From the NCBI GenBank assembly GCA_008933995.1, contig WARS01000052.1:1302001-1366000 (forward strand): DNA of 64,000 nt. Reading direction: 5' to 3'. The position numbers and the translations under genes were made by a program. The notes beneath the pieces were generated by a model. It had not been told where the DNA came from and made no database searches. It worked only from the letters and a program-made list of their open reading frames with translations. This DNA comes from Datnioides undecimradiatus. Taxonomy: Eukaryota > Chordata > Actinopteri > Lobotiformes > Datnioididae. This document shows positions 25,666 through 64,000 of this stretch, piece by piece (positions within the stretch are counted from its first letter, which is position 1; each line of letters starts with the position of its first letter).

Positions 25666-27273
25666 CTGGGAACAAACACAAAGACCAGAGGTGACGAAAC
25701 AATTAAAAAACCGGAGGAAATGAGTCGATCGACAGAACATGAACATTATTAGCAGATTGTACCATGAAACTCAACATGAAACACCTGTTTGTGTATAATA
25801 AAGTGTTAAACCTGCCAAACTAACTTCACAACACGTGGCACAATGTCTATATTTCAGTAATAACAGGATGCAGGCGGGGTTCGTCTTTTAAAAACTTGAT
25901 TCTGCCGCCTTGATTTAAATTTCCTGAACCTACATTAGACAAGATGAATTAGCTTAAAAAGAGAAAACAGTTTGAGTAAAAGCTCGTTTTATTTGTTTTT
26001 TTAATGTTTTAAGTTGTTGTCTTCCAAAACTGGATGAAAACTATGATAAAAAATGTTAAAATTTGACTAAAACTAACTTTCTTCTGAAGTGTAAATCTAA
26101 AGTAAACACTAGATCACCTGAGCGAGAACCAGACAAGTATATAACAGTTAATCATTATGGATGACGGGCCGTTTGATACAGTTTCAGTCTCTTTGGGGAC
26201 CAAAAACAGAGCTAGAGAGCGAATACTGGACTTAAATCCATCAGGCGGAGAGAAACTGGACTCCAAACGAATAATAATGTCTCTGTAACTTTTAAATGTT
26301 CACCAATAAAACTAAAGGCTCGAGGCACAACTTCGAGTTAAAGGCCTGTGGCTTTGAGCTCAAGCAGCTCACCTGAGGCTGCCTCTGTAAGAAATCCACG
26401 GCCTCCTCGAAGTGGTCCAGGTGCATGTGTTTGACGTTGGCGGGCTTGTCCGTGTACACGGCTACAGCCAGGACCACGAAGCCTTTGTTGGCCAGCAGAC
26501 AGGCTCTTTTCTCTGACATGAAGGTGGAGAGATCCAGCACCGCGGGAAACGGGCCTTCTCCTGCAGCGCAGCGGTACAGAGGGCATGTCATCGGCAGATC
26601 ATATACAATAAAATAAAGGTGCATGTATAATTCAGAATTTTATTGTCAGCGTCAGGGCCTTCAGTGTGCAAGTCCTGCTATGACAAATCAAATGATCTGC
26701 TGTGAAAAAGGCCTGTTATGGCTGAATAAATCAATATATAGCTGTGATGAGTTCATAAAAACACACTATGTGGCTGTAACAAGGCGCCGATGAAGATGAA
26801 CAACCTGGGGGAGTGAACAGGACTCCCCGAATGTTCCCCTCTTTGACGGGGAGCCGACTGACTCCGTCGCCGATCAGAGACCTCTCATTGGTCGACTCTG
26901 CCAGCGTCCTGCCCTCCTCTCCCTCCACCTTCTCCTGCTCGTGCACGGAGAACTTCACAATGTGTGGCTTCAGCGCTTGGTTCTTGAAAAAGTATGTGTG
27001 CAGAGCGTCTGCCCTCAGGGACCACAGCAGACCCATGGGTTCCACCCCAACGTAGCTCCCGCTGAGCGACGGGTCCCTGCCCAGGTCGATCTCCCCGTCA
27101 CCGTCAGCCCTGTAGGTGGCCGAGGAGCTGAACACCACGCCCTTCTCGTCCGTCGACCTGGCTCTCATGGTGACCACCTGTCTGGACCTCAGGCCGGCCA
27201 CCTTCACCTGGACGGGCTCATCAAACATACACCTGAAGCTCGGCAGCAGCCTCAGTCTGACCTGGGACGACAT
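25057..27273 (-). CDS. acyl-CoA thioesterase / BAAT-family enzyme, copy B (spliced: 27273-26805, 26560-26373, 25665-25057)
   Basis: Exons of 469 + 188 + 609 bases give another 421-residue protein, closely similar to copy A across all three exons and in intron phases. The N-terminal BAAT domain has the same YVGVEPMGLLWS motif. The hydrolase domain has nucleophile Ser231 in VVSRSKGGD (with the usual Gly two residues later), Asp in SEDDLNW and His360 in GHILEPPY. The C-terminus is AKL, predicting peroxisomal import. Compared with copy A, exon 1 carries five extra residues (around EKVEGEE) and exon 2 lacks five. Three of the missing ones are the Gly-rich loop (copy A TFGGGLSEKR, copy B TFMSEKR), which is conserved in ACOT and BAAT relatives. 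All splice sites are GT-AG. It is a tandem duplicate in the same orientation; I infer acyl-CoA hydrolysis, possibly with altered activity. Confidence 0.92.
25666..26372 (-). other. copy B intron 2
   Basis: AT-rich GT-AG intron; nothing else recognised. Confidence 0.8.
26373..26560 (-). CDS. copy B coding exon 2
   Basis: Encodes GPFPAVLDLSTFMSEKR onward and ends RQPQ at CAG|gtgagc. 15 bases shorter than the copy A exon through two in-frame deletions. Confidence 0.91.
26805..27273 (-). CDS. copy B coding exon 1
   Basis: ATG at 27271-27273 (MSSQVRLRLLPSFRCMFDEP), five codons after a tttcag acceptor; ends LFTPPG at CAG|gttgtt, phase 1 as in copy A. Confidence 0.92.
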
Positions 27274-27489
27274 CTCCGCTGAAACCAGGGAACCAGAGTG
27301 TGAAAACATGTAGAGACAGAGAAGTTGTGTACGTTTGTGTGTGTTCACTGATCTGCAAGAGGCTTATTCTTGTTTGTTGAAGTGTAGTAGCATGAGGCTC
27401 TTATCCGTACTCAGTGTAATACCTGCAGTAGACGGCGATCAGGACAAACACAGTTTGGAGAAGCAGCAGGTATAACATAAAAAGTTATG

Positions 27490-27523
27490 TATTAATTAAT
27501 TAATTACATTACATTACATTACA
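27490..27523. repeat. (ATTA)n/(CATTA)n simple repeat
   Basis: Tandem atta units followed by catta units in the copy B 5' intron. Confidence 0.85.
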
Positions 27524-28136
27524 CATTAACTATCAGCAGGTTAGTCCATGACTTGTTGCTCATGCATGCAAACAAACAGAACATACGAATGCTCAGTTTT
27601 TAATGTTGAACCTGAGCTGACTTCCTCTGGTGAAGTAGGTGAAGACTGCAAACCAAACTCCATTCACGTTTTGTCAATTTAAACACCCGTCGCTAACAAA
27701 CTGCAACATATCACAGGATATCGCTCTGCAATTAAATGTGATAAGTCTTCAGGCCCTTCCGTTTGAATCGGCGTTGATGTGATCCACGAATAACTCTGAT
27801 ATCACGATGAAACAGACAAACAGGCGCACCGATATTGTAGATCTAGGCTAAAGTTCAGCAGAGTAAAAAGGGGGGTGCAGACCGGACCGGAGCAGGTTTC
27901 CGCAGTTTATATAACGCAGTGTGGGTCATCATTTGTTCTACTATCTGTGGTATCAATGTTAAAGCCTGCGTCAGTGTTAAGATAACTTTTACAGATGCAA
28001 TGAAGTTGAAACCAGTTACTTATTAGCGAATCACTTATTACTCGTGGTCAGTAGCCTCTGGTAAATGTGACGCATGCCGAAAAGTGCCCTGGGTACTGAG
28101 ATTAATCGGATTTGTTAAATAATTAATGTTACTAAC

Positions 28137-28290
28137 CTGAAACGTTTGCGTCGCTGCACCGGGCTCGTTCGGGATGAACTGCGCCTCGCCTGGAAAGCGG
28201 ACGAGACCAGGCGGCGGCGGCAGGGGGCGGCGACAACAAGCTGCAGTCGAGTCGGACAGTTCTCAGCAGCTTTCACAGAAAACAGGCCGC
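28137..28290 (-). other. probable non-coding first exon and CpG-rich promoter of copy B
   Basis: A TTTCAG|gttagt donor at 28136 closes a GC- and CpG-rich block (about 28140-28260). The next acceptor (tggtttcag) is five bases before the copy B ATG. The transcription start is not determinable. Confidence 0.45.
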
Positions 28291-28704
28291 AGGAAGTCAC
28301 AGAGGTGTTTACATCCTGTCAGATCCGTCCGCACCATAGACGTATACTGAGATTTATAATGGTCTTCATGATCCTTGACCTGCAGATTGTCATTTTACCA
28401 TCACAGGACCTTAAACCAAAGAAACGGGGGAGCTCAATCAACAGTCGAAACGCTCCCACTGCTGTTTACAGAGTCTCCCGGAGAAAACAACAATAACACA
28501 ATTTTATTTTAGTCAAAGATATGAAGAGACTAAAAATAAATGTCATCCCGTAACAGCCAAGGCTCTCAGTCCCTTCACTACAATTATATATCAGGCATTT
28601 CTCTGGCTGATCAACGCTGCAGACCTGACTATAATCATATATGTAGAAGGGTGTGTGTATGTAGCATGAACTTTGTAATCACCATTACTACTACTACTAC
28701 TACC

Positions 28705-28753
<49 letters not shown>

Positions 28754-30110
28754 GTGATGATGATAACAATAATAATAGTTCAGGATATGTTCGTTGACAG
28801 ATTAATTCTTCACGCACAACATGAGCTCGAACGAGCCCATTGTCCTGGTGTGAACCTGTGTTGCAAACATGAGTTGGTGTTATTGAATGGAGCCCCGTGC
28901 AGCTGCGCACTGCGGCCGGCAGAAGGCGCGCATCAACCTGTGAAACAGTCTGTGGGGGTTTGCAGCTGCAAAATATCAGAGCTGCAAAGTAATATAATAT
29001 ATAATTTATATATTCAAATACAGTGTTTAAGTACGGTTTTGATGTACAAAGCATGTTTTGTGCCTGTAAACATACAGATACGGTTTATTAATACTAGTTT
29101 TATTTAAAGCCACTATAAAACACTGGCGCCATATAGCGGAAGTTGAGGGAGGCAGCAGGAAACAGCGCCTGAATCCTGGATTTATTGTTTTTAGACCTGA
29201 ATAATGTCCCACAAACACAGTGTATTCATTAATTTAATACATTATATGTGTCTTTTCAATGAGAAAGGTGATTTTAGGATGAATAAAATAGTCTCCAGTT
29301 CATTTATGTTTGTTTTTTAAGGTTAAAAATGATTTTTTGGTCTAAAATATCATCACTAAGGGCAGTTCTGAACATTTTCTGTTTAATCATTAGCTCTAGG
29401 TTTCTAAAAAAAAGTGTGAAAACTTGTGTATTTGTGTGTGTTTGATATTAAATTTAATCGTGGGGTTTATTTCTGACTTTCACCATCAAGTGAAAACTTT
29501 ATGCAGGACAAAAATTTATTTTAAGATAGCAGATAAATGATAAACTTACTGAAACTCGGGTGAACTGTATTTGTATATATTTGGTTCAAACATTAAACAC
29601 GTGTAAAGTGTGAATCAGTCACTTCTCGGACAGAGAGCAGGGTTATGGGCATTAATCCCTGAAGGACATCGTGATGTGACATTTATGAACTGCAGACGCA
29701 TTAAATAGTCTCTGTATCACATCTGTTTGCTGTTTGTTCACTTTTACATACCACACCTGTCGCTCTCACCTGAAGCAGCATCACTGCCTCCTTACACTAA
29801 ACACGACGCATGTTCGCCCTGTGACAGACTCTATTATGTGCTCCTGTGACCCCGTTTGGGAGACAACGTGTGCTGTTTTTACCCAAACAAGCTTTAAAAC
29901 ATGTTTTTTTCTTGTTTATACAATATTTAATAGAGCCAATCCAAACAAACAGCTTTAATTTTCAACATTAACTGAGTTCTGCGGTTCTAAAATAAAGAAT
30001 AAAATAAGATGGGACTGAAAATAATTAGAATAAAACATTAAAAATGTTCAAATGTGTGGAGCAGGAGACACAGAAGGACACGCGTGGGTCTGAGTTGAGC
30101 ATTATTGTGA
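28291..30110. other. intergenic spacer between svil and copy B
   Basis: No gene signal on either strand. AT-rich, with the triplet repeats at 28686-28751. Confidence 0.6.
28686..28751. repeat. (CTA)n followed by (AAT)n
   Basis: About six CTA units then about fifteen AAT units. The poly-Asn and poly-Leu open frames are repeat artefacts. Confidence 0.95.
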
Positions 30111-30116
30111 TTTAAT
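30111..30116 (-). promoter_or_regulatory. svil: candidate svil poly(A) signal (ATTAAA)
   Basis: A minus-strand ATTAAA lies about 790 bases past the svil stop. I saw no AATAAA between it and the stop. Tentative. Confidence 0.35.
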
Positions 30117-30259
30117 TCACTATGTCTTATATCACAAAGAAAGTCTTTTAAAAATGCAGACTAGAACTTCTGTATATAAACTGTACACAAAAAGCAAGGC
30201 ACTATACAATCAGATTCATCAAGCCGCTGCTGCTTCTCCGTCTCGTTAAAGTCAAACCT

Positions 30260-30305
<46 letters not shown>

Positions 30306-30907
30306 GATTTTAAATTACAGCTCCCACGTCGCTGCTCGCAGGAGCTCGGTAAGTCAGAGTCACTTCAGCAGGTTCAAACACAATCGAGCAACACCGCATC
30401 CAGACACTGTGGACACAAGAACAGCTTTCCTCACAGCACCTGACGCGACGGGCTTCGTTTTTTACATAGATACAGAGTCACAAGCGCGCCTACGCACACA
30501 CAAATACACGTTACGCACACGCACACGTTATGTACAGTCGCGCGCGCACGCATACGACACCCACAGCGTGGCACTCCGACACCAAGCGTCCTAGTGTGCG
30601 CGTTCTCTTCAAGTCCACGAGCGTTGGCTTCAGTGTTCGGAGGAGGCTCCGGACACACGTAAAAACACCGGAGCGAGGCGTCTTCACCCTCCCTGAAACC
30701 GTCCGAGTTTCATTTTCCCACGTAAAGACAAAGTCGAAAGGTAAAACATGACTAAAAGCAAGGCGAGCGCGTGTCCAGTCTCATCCTTCGTCCTCCTCGC
30801 GGGTCACCGTCGTCTGAACAGGACCGCGCGACATTTCCGGCGTTCCTCCGTCCCAGCTGTCCGCTTCGCGCGCCATCTCGTCTCCAAACACCCCCTCCCT
30901 GACAGAC
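30117..30907 (-). other. svil: probable svil 3' UTR
   Basis: Non-coding sequence directly after the svil stop. It includes an (ATT)n tract and a purine/pyrimidine-alternating patch near 30535-30560. The extent depends on the tentative poly(A) signal. Confidence 0.5.
30269..30305. repeat. (ATT)n microsatellite
   Basis: About twelve ATT units within the presumed svil 3' UTR; on the transcript it reads as AAU repeats. Confidence 0.93.
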
Positions 30908-59366
<28,459 letters not shown>

Positions 59367-59374
<8 letters not shown>

Positions 59375-59424
59375 TCCCAAATCCTTTGTGACAGCTCCCT
59401 CAAAGTATTTCTTCAACTCTGAAA
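59367..59424 (-). CDS. svil: svil exon with the conserved start methionine
   Basis: The ATG at 59372-59374 starts [10 protein letters not shown], equivalent to mammalian [10 protein letters not shown]. The frame is also open upstream through the whole exon (SELKKYFEGAVTKDLG), so it may be coding throughout. Acceptor aatgtag, donor gtaagt. Confidence 0.85.
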
Positions 59425-59517
59425 CTACATATTAGAACAGAAAATGTACATTCAGCATAAACGTCAAAAGTCACAATCAATTTGTTTTATTCTGCTCATG
59501 AATACTTGTATGCGCAC

Positions 59518-59609
59518 CTTTGGGAAGGGCAGCCAGAAGTTTGGCATCTGTATCTGAAACACTCTTGACCAAGGTGGTCTTGTCACCAGATGAGAAGTCA
59601 CTCTGAAAA
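59518..59609 (-). CDS. svil: probable upstream svil exon (N-terminal extension or 5' UTR)
   Basis: FQSDFSSGDKTTLVKSVSDT, then DAKLLAALPK, open between a cattcag acceptor and a gtgcgc donor, in phase with the next exon. It has no methionine of its own. Confidence 0.6.
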
Positions 59610-60672
59610 CTGAATGAGAAGGCAGAGAAGATATATACATATCAATTATGGGAGCTTGGGGGGTGATGCTCCAAGAATAAACCAGCAAAATCTTATTGTT
59701 CTTCAGCACATTTAGTTTAACAGCCAACAATAAATTCTGCCTAGTGTCCTATTTCTGTCTTCACCATAACTCAGCCTCAAGCTCCTTTGTCTTAAAGAGG
59801 TGACGGCAGGTAAAGGTGAAACTCAGCCAGAGTCACTTCCAGCAGGATCCAGCTTAAGAACTCGGCCATCACGTCCTGACTCTCCTCCAAGTGGAAACAG
59901 ACAATCAAGGTCTTCGTCTTAAGGTCTTTACGTGTCACAATCAACAGGTCACACAAGTCAGGATAAATTATCTCGCATTTCTTTACTTTCTAAAACTTCT
60001 CAACTCTTGTATAAATAGTCCTGAATTCAAAAATCACCAGTTCTCATTTTTATTTAACTTGTTTTGTAATTACTGTGCATATACAAAGCTACTGGTACAG
60101 CAGAACCCCAAGCAAACAACAAAATAATCAGCATTAATAATATAATACTTATGTAATATGAGCACTTTTTAAAAGGAGCAGATCAGTCATCGTCAAATTG
60201 ATTGTGTTGTATGGTTTCTGCAGGAGCAAAGCTAATTTTGTTTACATTGGTTGAAACCCTACTGCGGAACAACCAGCAGAGACACTGTAAACTAATGTAA
60301 AAGGGGGCTTTGTGTGTGAGGTATTATGGCTTTAATGCCATGTGAACAAAAAAAGTGTCTTAGGATAAGCTGTTCCAGGCATCCCCAGCTTTTAATGCTT
60401 ATTGCGCATGATAAGCTAAAGCACTCCACTGTAGTAAACCTACATCCTGACATATCCCCAACTTCATGACCAAGCAAAAATGAGATTAATGTAAATGCTC
60501 TTATAGAACAGGGCACGACTTTTCTGTAAACCTTCTCTTTGCTTTTATGCTACGGAATATCTGAAACTGGTGGAGCTTGTGAGAAGGTTAATATGGTCAA
60601 TCAATCAGCTAAGAAAAATATTTTTCCTGATCATTTCTCACTGTGTGGAGTGACTGCCCTCAAATAGCTCAC

Positions 60673-60736
60673 CTTAAGGCTTCTGTTGGTAAAGAGGTTG
60701 AGCTGCAAAGTTTGGTGGGAGCTTTGGATCCAATTC
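60673..60736 (-). CDS. svil: probable upstream svil exon (N-terminal extension or 5' UTR)
   Basis: GSKAPTKLCSSTSLPTEAL between acceptor tttttcag and donor AAG|gtgagc; phase 2 end joins in frame to the next exon. No methionine, so a further upstream exon would be needed if translated. Confidence 0.5.
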
Positions 60737-62378
60737 CTGAAAAACAGAAGCAAGACTCAGTCAGACTTTAACACTGAAACCTACTCCCGACCGTCGTCAA
60801 AATGGCAGAAGGTGTACGTCATAGTGCATTGTTAAAACAGCACTCGGTTGGTTGCGGTTGATGGAAAGACTTCGTTTCCCTCAGCAAAGGTCCTGACGCA
60901 GAGGGTTTCGCCAAGAAATGTAAGATTGTGCAGCTGAAAACACAAACGTGGGGTGTGATTATGATGCATTCCCACAGGGCCCTAAGGTTGCCACATTCCT
61001 TTGTAACATCCATCCATTTTCTGTAACCGCATTATCCCTTTCGGGGTCGCTGGGGTGCTGAAGCCTGTCCCAGCAGTCACTGGGCAGGAAGCAGGGTACA
61101 CCCAGGACAGGTCGCCAGTCTGTGGCTGGGACGACACATAGAGACGGACAAACTCATGCATTCACGCCTACGGTCAACTTAGACTTTCTAATTCACCTAT
61201 CATGCATGTTTTGTGTGGTGAGAGGAAGCCGGAGGAAGCCCACTTGGACATGGAGAGAACATGCAAACTCAACACAGAAAAGACTTGGTCGGGAACCTTT
61301 TTGCTCTGAGGCTAACCACAAAGCCACCATGCCGCTCACTTTGTAACACGAGGAGCATAATTCTGTGGTGTAACTTACAAAATTGTCAGGATAGAGGATA
61401 AAATTATTGCTGCTGAGAGGTCTGAAATCCTGTCTAATAGCATTATAAACTGCTGTGCAGGGTTCTGGCGTCAGATAAGCCTTTAAACTCGTGGATGTCT
61501 TACCCAAAGTGGACATGCTGAATCTCGTTTCATTGCCTTTTCGGCATCTAAAGCAACACGACTCCACCGATGCAGAAACTCGTGATTCTCGGGTTACTCA
61601 TGTTAAACTGTAATCTCTAAACCTTTTAATCAAAGTCAGAAGCAATGGTTTTACAATCGATTCAGGAGTTTAACCATCTTACCACTCCTCTAGCAAACAA
61701 CGTATTATATTTTCAATAAAAAGAAAATACTGATTAAAAAGTGACTTAGTGGTTTGAAACTGAGAAGTCAGGTTCCTCTTGCAGAGTACCGACAATATGC
61801 TGTTCAGCTCTGACAAGAAATTAAACCTCAGTATGAGTCACTTGTCAATAAAGGTAACTCAGAAAGTTCACAACCAGTTCCCAGCTTGTAGTTGACCCCC
61901 TCGCTCTCACGTCACAGCAACAGCAGCTTGTTGTAAAGTTGTAGCCCAGTATAGGAGACAGATCGTGTTACAGCTGCAGACGCCTCCTGAACAACTTCAG
62001 CTTATTTTGGCCTCCAAAGACCGTGTGGCAATACAGAGGGCGACGACTGGCAGGACAGAAAGTGCGGAAGTGAAATGTGTGGCATGTTCCAACACTCACT
62101 ATTACATCAAGTTCAAGAACTTCCTAGTTTTTAGAAGTGGCTCCAAGAAGGTCAAGGAAACAAAAGGGATATGTTTTGATGGACAAGTCAAAATAACATG
62201 TCAGTGAAGCCAGAGATCTAAATTGGGACTAACTAACTATTATGCCATGAACACCATTCTCCATCACAAGTTTCCCTCGGGAGGTCCAACACTGATCCTA
62301 GATGTAGTAATGGCTGTGACAACTTTGGGGGCTCTATTTTTATACTCAGTATTAATTAATGCTGCAATCTTTGAAGCA
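60737..62378 (-). other. svil: upstream svil intron or 5' region
   Basis: Holds the dispersed repeat at 61008-61347. An open frame at about 61340-61567 ends beside a gtaagt, but its phase does not join to the known exons, so I do not call it. Confidence 0.5.
61008..61347. repeat. fish dispersed repeat, probably LINE-derived 3' part (L2-like)
   Basis: Starts catccatccattttctgta and continues with the familiar ggtacacccaggacaggtcg, catgcaaactcaacacagaa and gctaaccac / ccatgccgc blocks seen throughout fish genomes. Family assignment is from memory. Confidence 0.7.
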
Positions 62379-62711
62379 TTACTTCATCTCAGATCCGCAA
62401 ACATTCAACATCTTGGAGCCTCGTGGAGCTGTGTGTGTACATGTATCCGTCTGTTCATCTGTCTGGAAAGCCCCTTGTCCAGAAGTCAGTCCGGCTTTCC
62501 TTGGAAACGCCTGCAGGTTGTCAACAAAACAAGCAGCAGAAGGCTCAAGGCTGGCAGTGCCAGAGAGCAGCTTAGGCTGCTGACGGTCCCAAAGTGAGCG
62601 TGGTGAGGAAAGGGATTTTCTATAAATATTCTGAGGTGCGAAATAGACTCCCTGAGTGAACGGGGCCTTCGCTTGCACACAATCTGTTTGGAAAGGTTGC
62701 TGGTTGAACAT
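62379..62711 (-). CDS. possible first coding exon of svil (unproven)
   Basis: A 110-codon open frame with ATG at 62709-62711 looks protein-like (MFNQQPFQTDCVQAKAPFTQ, then YFAPQNIYRKSLSSPRSLWD). It lies upstream of svil on the same strand. I found no strong donor giving the phase 1 needed to join the exon at 60673-60736, so it may be chance or need an intermediate exon. Confidence 0.25.
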   Translation of the reverse strand: MFNQQPFQTDCVQAKAPFTQGVYFAPQNIYRKSLSSPRSLWDRQQPKLLSGTASLEPSAACFVDNLQAFPRKAGLTSGQGAFQTDEQTDTCTHTAPRGSKMLNVCGSEMK

Positions 62712-64000
62712 GAACAGGTCTCCGTCTCAGCAGGCAATGACAGAGGTAGAACGTGAAAGAGGAGGAACTGCAAAAAGCATAACAGACAACACGTAGAAGC
62801 ACACACCTGTTGAATACACAGCACCTAATGAGTGTGGTAAAAATGATCTCTCACTCCTCAACCACGCTCTCCATTCATTCAAAGCAGCCTGATGTCACAG
62901 TCGTGCCCATAACAACAGATAAAGCTTCTGTATCTATTGAGTATATCCCAAAATCCTTAGATGTATTAGACAGGGATGAGTAACGCTTACACACATCATG
63001 AATCCTTGTTTTCGTCGGATCTAACCAAGCAAACGGAAGCAAAATAAACCAGGAAACTTCACAGCCTCTTATCCTGTCCTGTCAAGCCGATCCCCCCGTC
63101 GACTGTATCGGTGACAGCCACCAAACTCTCATTTATCTCAGTAAGGAGCTAAATTGCATTACCCGAGTCCCCCAAGCAGTCTATGGAGTTAAGGGTATTC
63201 AAGTGGGTTAAGCAAGTCATCCTATAGCCAGACCAAGCCCTCCCCTTTCAAAGGCCTTACCTTGGCCACAGGGCTGCACATGGTTCACATGGTAACTAGA
63301 GATCCATGGGTTTCGAAACATGTTTAGAGAGAAGAACAGAAGGATGCCCCGCTGCTATGACTCCCCTCCAGTCACAGCGGTGGTGATGGTGGTGGACAGC
63401 AGGAGTGGCAGCGGTGGAGGCGAGGGCTGCTACAAGCAGACAAGCAGGGATGGAGCCTGGCGCCACAACCGCACACACACACACACGGACGAGCACACAG
63501 CCACAGCAGAGTGACTGCCCCGGCTGCACAGCAAGCTACAGCCAAGACGGACTGGCTGTCATACAGCGTGTGTGTTTGTGTGCATGTCTGTATGTGTGTG
63601 TGTGTGTGTGTGTGTGTGCGCATGCAAGGGAGCTGAAAGAGAGAGAGAGAGACAGCGCAGCAGGGTGCTAAAGCAGCTCAGAGCCCTAATCAGATTACAG
63701 GCAGAAATTAGCCTTGATGATAAAAACTCTGCAACAGGATTGGAGGAGGGTGCCAGCAGGGCTGCAGGGGGTGGTATGGGGTCCGGGGCTGCTGGAAGTC
63801 AGAAGGTTTCCTGGACACACGCACACATCTTGATGGCCAGGTGCCATCGAACTCCCAAAAACTGAAGCTAGACACTGCATCAGTGTTAATACGATTATCA
63901 CTCAGCCCAGATCACACAATTCAGTGAAACACTGCAGCTTGATTCATTACGGTTGTAAGATATTTACAGGCAGACTAGTCCTGATGCCAGTTCAGACAGT
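62712..64000. other. upstream flank of svil
   Basis: No exon supported. Contains a (TG)n repeat and adjacent GA-rich tract (63593-63655). It could contain a promoter or non-coding first exon of svil, or belong to an intron of a longer transcript that begins outside the window. Confidence 0.45.
63593..63618. repeat. (TG)n microsatellite
   Basis: About 13 TG units next to a short (GA)n tract. Confidence 0.93.

Noticed and set aside
61340..61567. Minus-strand open frame ending at a gtaagt donor upstream of svil
   Set aside because: The donor would give phase 0 while the next exon needs phase 1, and the frame partly runs into a dispersed repeat.

Overview
The window is nuclear DNA from a vertebrate, most probably a ray-finned (teleost) fish. 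The evidence is GT-AG spliced genes with vertebrate-type exons, short introns, many (CA/GT)n microsatellites, a fish-type LINE fragment, a TIR-bounded MITE-like element, and dispersed repeats I recognise from fish genomes. Nothing bacterial, viral or plasmid-like was seen. All protein-coding genes found lie on the minus strand.

Layout. Positions 1-19877 contain no gene I can support: AT-rich non-coding DNA with microsatellites, a few GC-rich patches and some stretches that resemble conserved non-coding elements. Positions 19878-28290 hold two tandem paralogues of the acyl-CoA thioesterase / bile-acid-CoA:amino-acid N-acyltransferase family. Each has three coding exons, encodes 421 residues, has a serine nucleophile and ends in the peroxisomal tripeptide AKL. 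A truncated LINE reverse-transcriptase fragment sits antisense in intron 1 of the copy nearest the window start. Positions 30100-63000 are filled by one long gene, supervillin (svil, archvillin-type), transcribed towards lower coordinates: its stop codon is at 30908-30910 and its conserved start methionine at 59372-59374. I could chain 35 coding exons from that start, giving about 2574 residues if one apparent single-base frameshift at 47760-47763 is an error. The reading frame is also open through three exons upstream of the conserved start, and an extra alternative exon lies at 56603-56813.

Function. The two thioesterase-like enzymes probably act on fatty- or bile-acyl-CoA in peroxisomes. 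Supervillin is a membrane-associated actin- and myosin-binding protein with a long disordered N-terminal half, gelsolin-like repeats and a C-terminal villin headpiece. There is no sign that the two loci work together; their proximity is ordinary neighbourhood. I found no clearly new biological system. The best leads are the svil transcript structure (alternative exon with incompatible phase, N-terminal extension, CA-repeat-filled mini-intron) and the complementary active-site divergence of the enzyme pair.
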